DNA from: an uncultured Lachnospiraceae bacterium
GTDB lineage: Bacteria; Bacillota; Clostridia; Lachnospirales; Lachnospiraceae
Direction: 5' to 3'
Length of the DNA: 36,502 bases
NCBI GenBank assembly: GCA_947630125.1
Contig: CANRGO010000016.1
Location: 1-36,502, forward strand
Each line of letters begins with the position of its first letter. Within the stretch, counting starts at the first letter, position 1. Positions 34,808-36,502 of this stretch are shown here, piece by piece. The notes beneath the pieces are model-generated. The model worked only from the letters and a program-made list of their open reading frames with translations, had not been told where the DNA came from and made no database searches. The position numbers and the translations under genes were made by a program.

Positions 34808-34851
34808 CTGATAAATATTTGACAATCAAACAGAACTTAACAGTTTATCAG
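34808..34851 (+). repeat. Inverted repeat at the predicted 5' end of the gap transcript
   Basis: CTGATAAA (34808-34815) and TTTATCAG (34844-34851) are perfectly complementary with 28 bases between them. With the promoter above, transcription would begin about at the left arm, placing the stem at the very 5' end of the mRNA. Confidence 0.5.
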
Positions 34852-34913
34852 TATCTAAGTTCTAGAATGATTGCAAACAATTATATTATTTAAAAATTAG
34901 GAGGAATCTCAAA

Positions 34914-35927
34914 ATGGCAGTAAGAGTAGCAATTAATGGATTCGGCCGTATTGGTCGTCTTGCATTCAGACAAATGTTTGGTGCAGAAGGATATGAAGTA
35001 GTAGCAATCAATGATTTAACAAGCCCAACTATGTTAGCACACTTGTTAAAATATGATTCATCACAGGGAAAATACGCTTTAGCAGATAAAGTGGAAGCTG
35101 GTGATGATTCTATTACAGTTGATGGTAAAAAAATCACAATTTATAAAGAAGCAAACGCAGCAAATCTTCCTTGGGGAGAATTGAAAGTAGACGTTGTTCT
35201 TGAATGTACAGGATTCTACACATCAAAAGAAAAAGCTTCTGCTCACATTACAGCAGGTGCACGTAAAGTTGTTATTTCTGCTCCAGCAGGAAACGATCTT
35301 CCAACTGTAGTTTTCAACGTTAACCATGACATCTTAAAAGCAGAAGATACTGTTATTTCAGCAGCTTCTTGTACAACAAACTGCTTAGCTCCTATGGCAA
35401 AAGCATTAAACGATTTAGCTCCTATCCAGAGTGGTATCATGAGCACAATTCATGCTTACACAGGAGATCAGATGCTTCTTGACGGACCTCACAGAGGTGG
35501 TGACTTAAGAAGATCTAGAGCAGGTGCTGCTAACATCGTTCCTAACTCAACAGGAGCAGCTAAAGCAATTGGTTTAGTTATTCCAGAATTAAACGGAAAA
35601 TTAATCGGTTCTGCTCAGCGTGTACCAGTTCCAACAGGTTCAACAACTATTTTAGTTGCTGTTGTTAAAGGTTCTGTAACAAAAGATCAGGTTAATGCTG
35701 CAATGAAAGCTGCTGCAACTGAATCTTATGCTTACAATACAGATGCAATCGTATCTAGCGATATCGTTGGAAGTACTTATGGTTCTATCTTTGACGCAAC
35801 TCAGACCATGGTAGCTCCTATGGAAAATGGAGATACACAGGTTCAGGTTGTTGCTTGGTATGATAATGAAAATTCTTATACAAGCCAGATGGTTCGTACA
35901 ATCAAATACTTCTCAGAATTAGCATAA
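34914..35927 (+). CDS. gap: Glyceraldehyde-3-phosphate dehydrogenase (NAD type)
   Basis: Oxidises glyceraldehyde-3-phosphate to 1,3-bisphosphoglycerate in glycolysis. 337 residues. N-terminal NAD fold [14 protein letters not shown] and AINDL, with the aspartate that favours NAD; catalytic Cys153 in [41 protein letters not shown] and WYDNENSY follow. AGGAGG precedes the ATG at 34914. Codon use is visibly different from its neighbours, with more C-ending codons (AAC, ATC, TTC, CAC), the usual sign of very high expression. pgk follows after a terminator. Confidence 0.97.
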   Translation: MAVRVAINGFGRIGRLAFRQMFGAEGYEVVAINDLTSPTMLAHLLKYDSSQGKYALADKVEAGDDSITVDGKKITIYKEANAANLPWGELKVDVVLECTGFYTSKEKASAHITAGARKVVISAPAGNDLPTVVFNVNHDILKAEDTVISAASCTTNCLAPMAKALNDLAPIQSGIMSTIHAYTGDQMLLDGPHRGGDLRRSRAGAANIVPNSTGAAKAIGLVIPELNGKLIGSAQRVPVPTGSTTILVAVVKGSVTKDQVNAAMKAAATESYAYNTDAIVSSDIVGSTYGSIFDATQTMVAPMENGDTQVQVVAWYDNENSYTSQMVRTIKYFSELA

Positions 35928-35953
35928 TTTCGGGAATTTGTTTTAAGACCTAT

Positions 35954-35985
35954 AAGGGTCCGGTCATAGGGACCGGACCTTTTTT
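35954..35985 (+). terminator. Rho-independent terminator between gap and pgk
   Basis: GGTCCGGTC-ATAGG-GACCGGACC, a GC-rich 9-bp stem extendable by an A-U pair and a wobble, followed by six Ts. Strong, yet the next gene starts only 40 bases on. Confidence 0.92.
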
Positions 35986-36000
35986 ATGATTTTCATAGGA

Positions 36001-36006
36001 TATAAT
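36001..36006 (+). promoter_or_regulatory. Possible -10 element before pgk
   Basis: A perfect TATAAT directly after the gap terminator, but with no recognisable -35 and only 18 bases before the start codon. pgk may instead depend on read-through. Confidence 0.3.
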
Positions 36007-36024
36007 ATAAAGGAGGCATTTTTT

Positions 36025-36502
36025 ATGTCATTAAACAAAAAGTCAGTAGATGATATTCAGGTAAAAGGAAAAAGAGTTCTTTTAAGATGTGATTTTAACG
36101 TTCCACTAAAAAGTGGAGTGATTACAGATACAAACCGTTTAACCGCAGCACTTCCAACTATCAAAAAATTAGTTGCAGATGGAGGTAAAGTAATTCTTTG
36201 CTCACATCTTGGGAAACCAAAGGGTGAAGCTAAACCAGAATTATCATTAGCACCTGTAGCGGTAGCTTTAACAGAATTATTAGGACAAGAAGTAAAATTT
36301 GCAGCAGATGCTGAAGTTGTCGGACCTAATGCTAGAGCAGCTGTAGAAGCAATGAAAGACGGAGATATTATCTTGCTTGAAAATACCCGTTACAGAATTG
36401 AAGAAACAAAAAATGGTGAAGCATTTAGCAAAGATCTTGCATCTATCTGTGATGTATTTGTTAATGATGCATTTGGTACTGCACATAGAGCGCACTGTTC
36501 AA
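36025..36502 (+). CDS. pgk: Phosphoglycerate kinase, 3'-truncated by the window edge
   Basis: Transfers phosphate from 1,3-bisphosphoglycerate to ADP, the step after GapDH. An open frame runs from ATG 36025 (AGGAGG at 36011-36016) to the end of the window, 159 residues, with no stop. Motifs: [46 protein letters not shown] and [12 protein letters not shown], all in the N-terminal substrate domain. About 235 further residues should lie beyond the edge. Codon use is similar to gap. Glycolytic gene pair; identification certain. Confidence 0.97.
   Translation, partial: MSLNKKSVDDIQVKGKRVLLRCDFNVPLKSGVITDTNRLTAALPTIKKLVADGGKVILCSHLGKPKGEAKPELSLAPVAVALTELLGQEVKFAADAEVVGPNARAAVEAMKDGDIILLENTRYRIEETKNGEAFSKDLASICDVFVNDAFGTAHRAHCS

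Larger units (their letters stand above)
34595..34913. other. Intergenic region between divergent hisK and gap
   Basis: 319 bases without a gene. It holds the ribosome-binding site of hisK, a candidate gap promoter (34773-34801) and an inverted repeat (34808-34851). No convincing minus-strand promoter for hisK could be picked out and no small reading frame stands out. Confidence 0.7.

Noticed and set aside
34819-34824. TTGACA as the gap -35
   Set aside because: No acceptable -10 at 16-19 bp; kept only as a note.
1-36502. CRISPR array, toxin-antitoxin pair, defence island or biosynthetic cluster
   Set aside because: No repeat-spacer pattern, no small paired frames and no defence or biosynthetic families; the window is almost entirely core genes.

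Overview
The window is an AT-rich stretch of a Firmicutes chromosome. Its gene orders (Asp23-nusB-xseA-xseB-ispA-dxs-tlyA-nadK-argR-recN; yicC-remA-gmk-rpoZ-rimO-pgsA-cinA; recA-recX-rny) are those of Clostridia, most like Lachnospiraceae. That placement is inference from gene order and protein style; no rRNA gene is present to test it. Coding density is high, Shine-Dalgarno sites are strong, and promoters are of the sigma-A type (TTGACA, 17 bp, TATAAT). No CRISPR array, insertion sequence, prophage, tRNA or rRNA was seen.

Layout. 1-4080: the end of deoB, prfC, and a membrane-anchored transglutaminase-like protein. 4101-13210: a promoter followed by ten co-directional genes for transcription antitermination, exonuclease VII, isoprenoid synthesis, rRNA methylation, NAD phosphorylation, arginine repression and DNA repair. 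13293-16547: glycogen synthase and the ribosome-rescue factor rqcH. 16573-22805: a promoter, then yicC-remA-gmk-rpoZ, a terminator, rimO-pgsA-cinA and a membrane-anchored RsiV/PdaC-like protein. 22996-26474: a LexA-controlled recA-recX unit and rny, closed by a terminator. 26560-29685: an aspartate-type aminotransferase, an ADP-ribose pyrophosphatase and a XerD-type recombinase. 29697-30722 (minus): DAHP synthase. 30855-33777: iscS-iscU-mnmA behind a promoter with a large inverted repeat. 33776-34594 (minus): histidinol-phosphatase. 34773-36502: gap and the start of pgk, which runs off the end. deoB runs off the left end.

How the genes work together. Most are core housekeeping genes. ispA and dxs belong to the MEP isoprenoid pathway. 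recN, recA, recX, xseAB and cinA serve DNA repair and nucleotide salvage. rny, yicC, prfC and rqcH serve RNA decay and translation quality control. IscS can supply sulfur both to the IscU scaffold and to MnmA for tRNA 2-thiouridine. gap and pgk are consecutive glycolytic steps.

I did not find a convincing undescribed system. The items most worth a second look are regulatory: the nested inverted repeat before iscS, three TAGAAT hexamers at exact 10-bp phase plus a Shine-Dalgarno hairpin before rny, the paired palindromes before argR, and a predicted 5'-terminal stem before gap. There are also two poorly characterised surface proteins, at 2767-4080 and 21918-22805. Several obvious upstream start codons are wrong, because they lie in promoter, terminator or ribosome-binding sequence; corrected starts are given.
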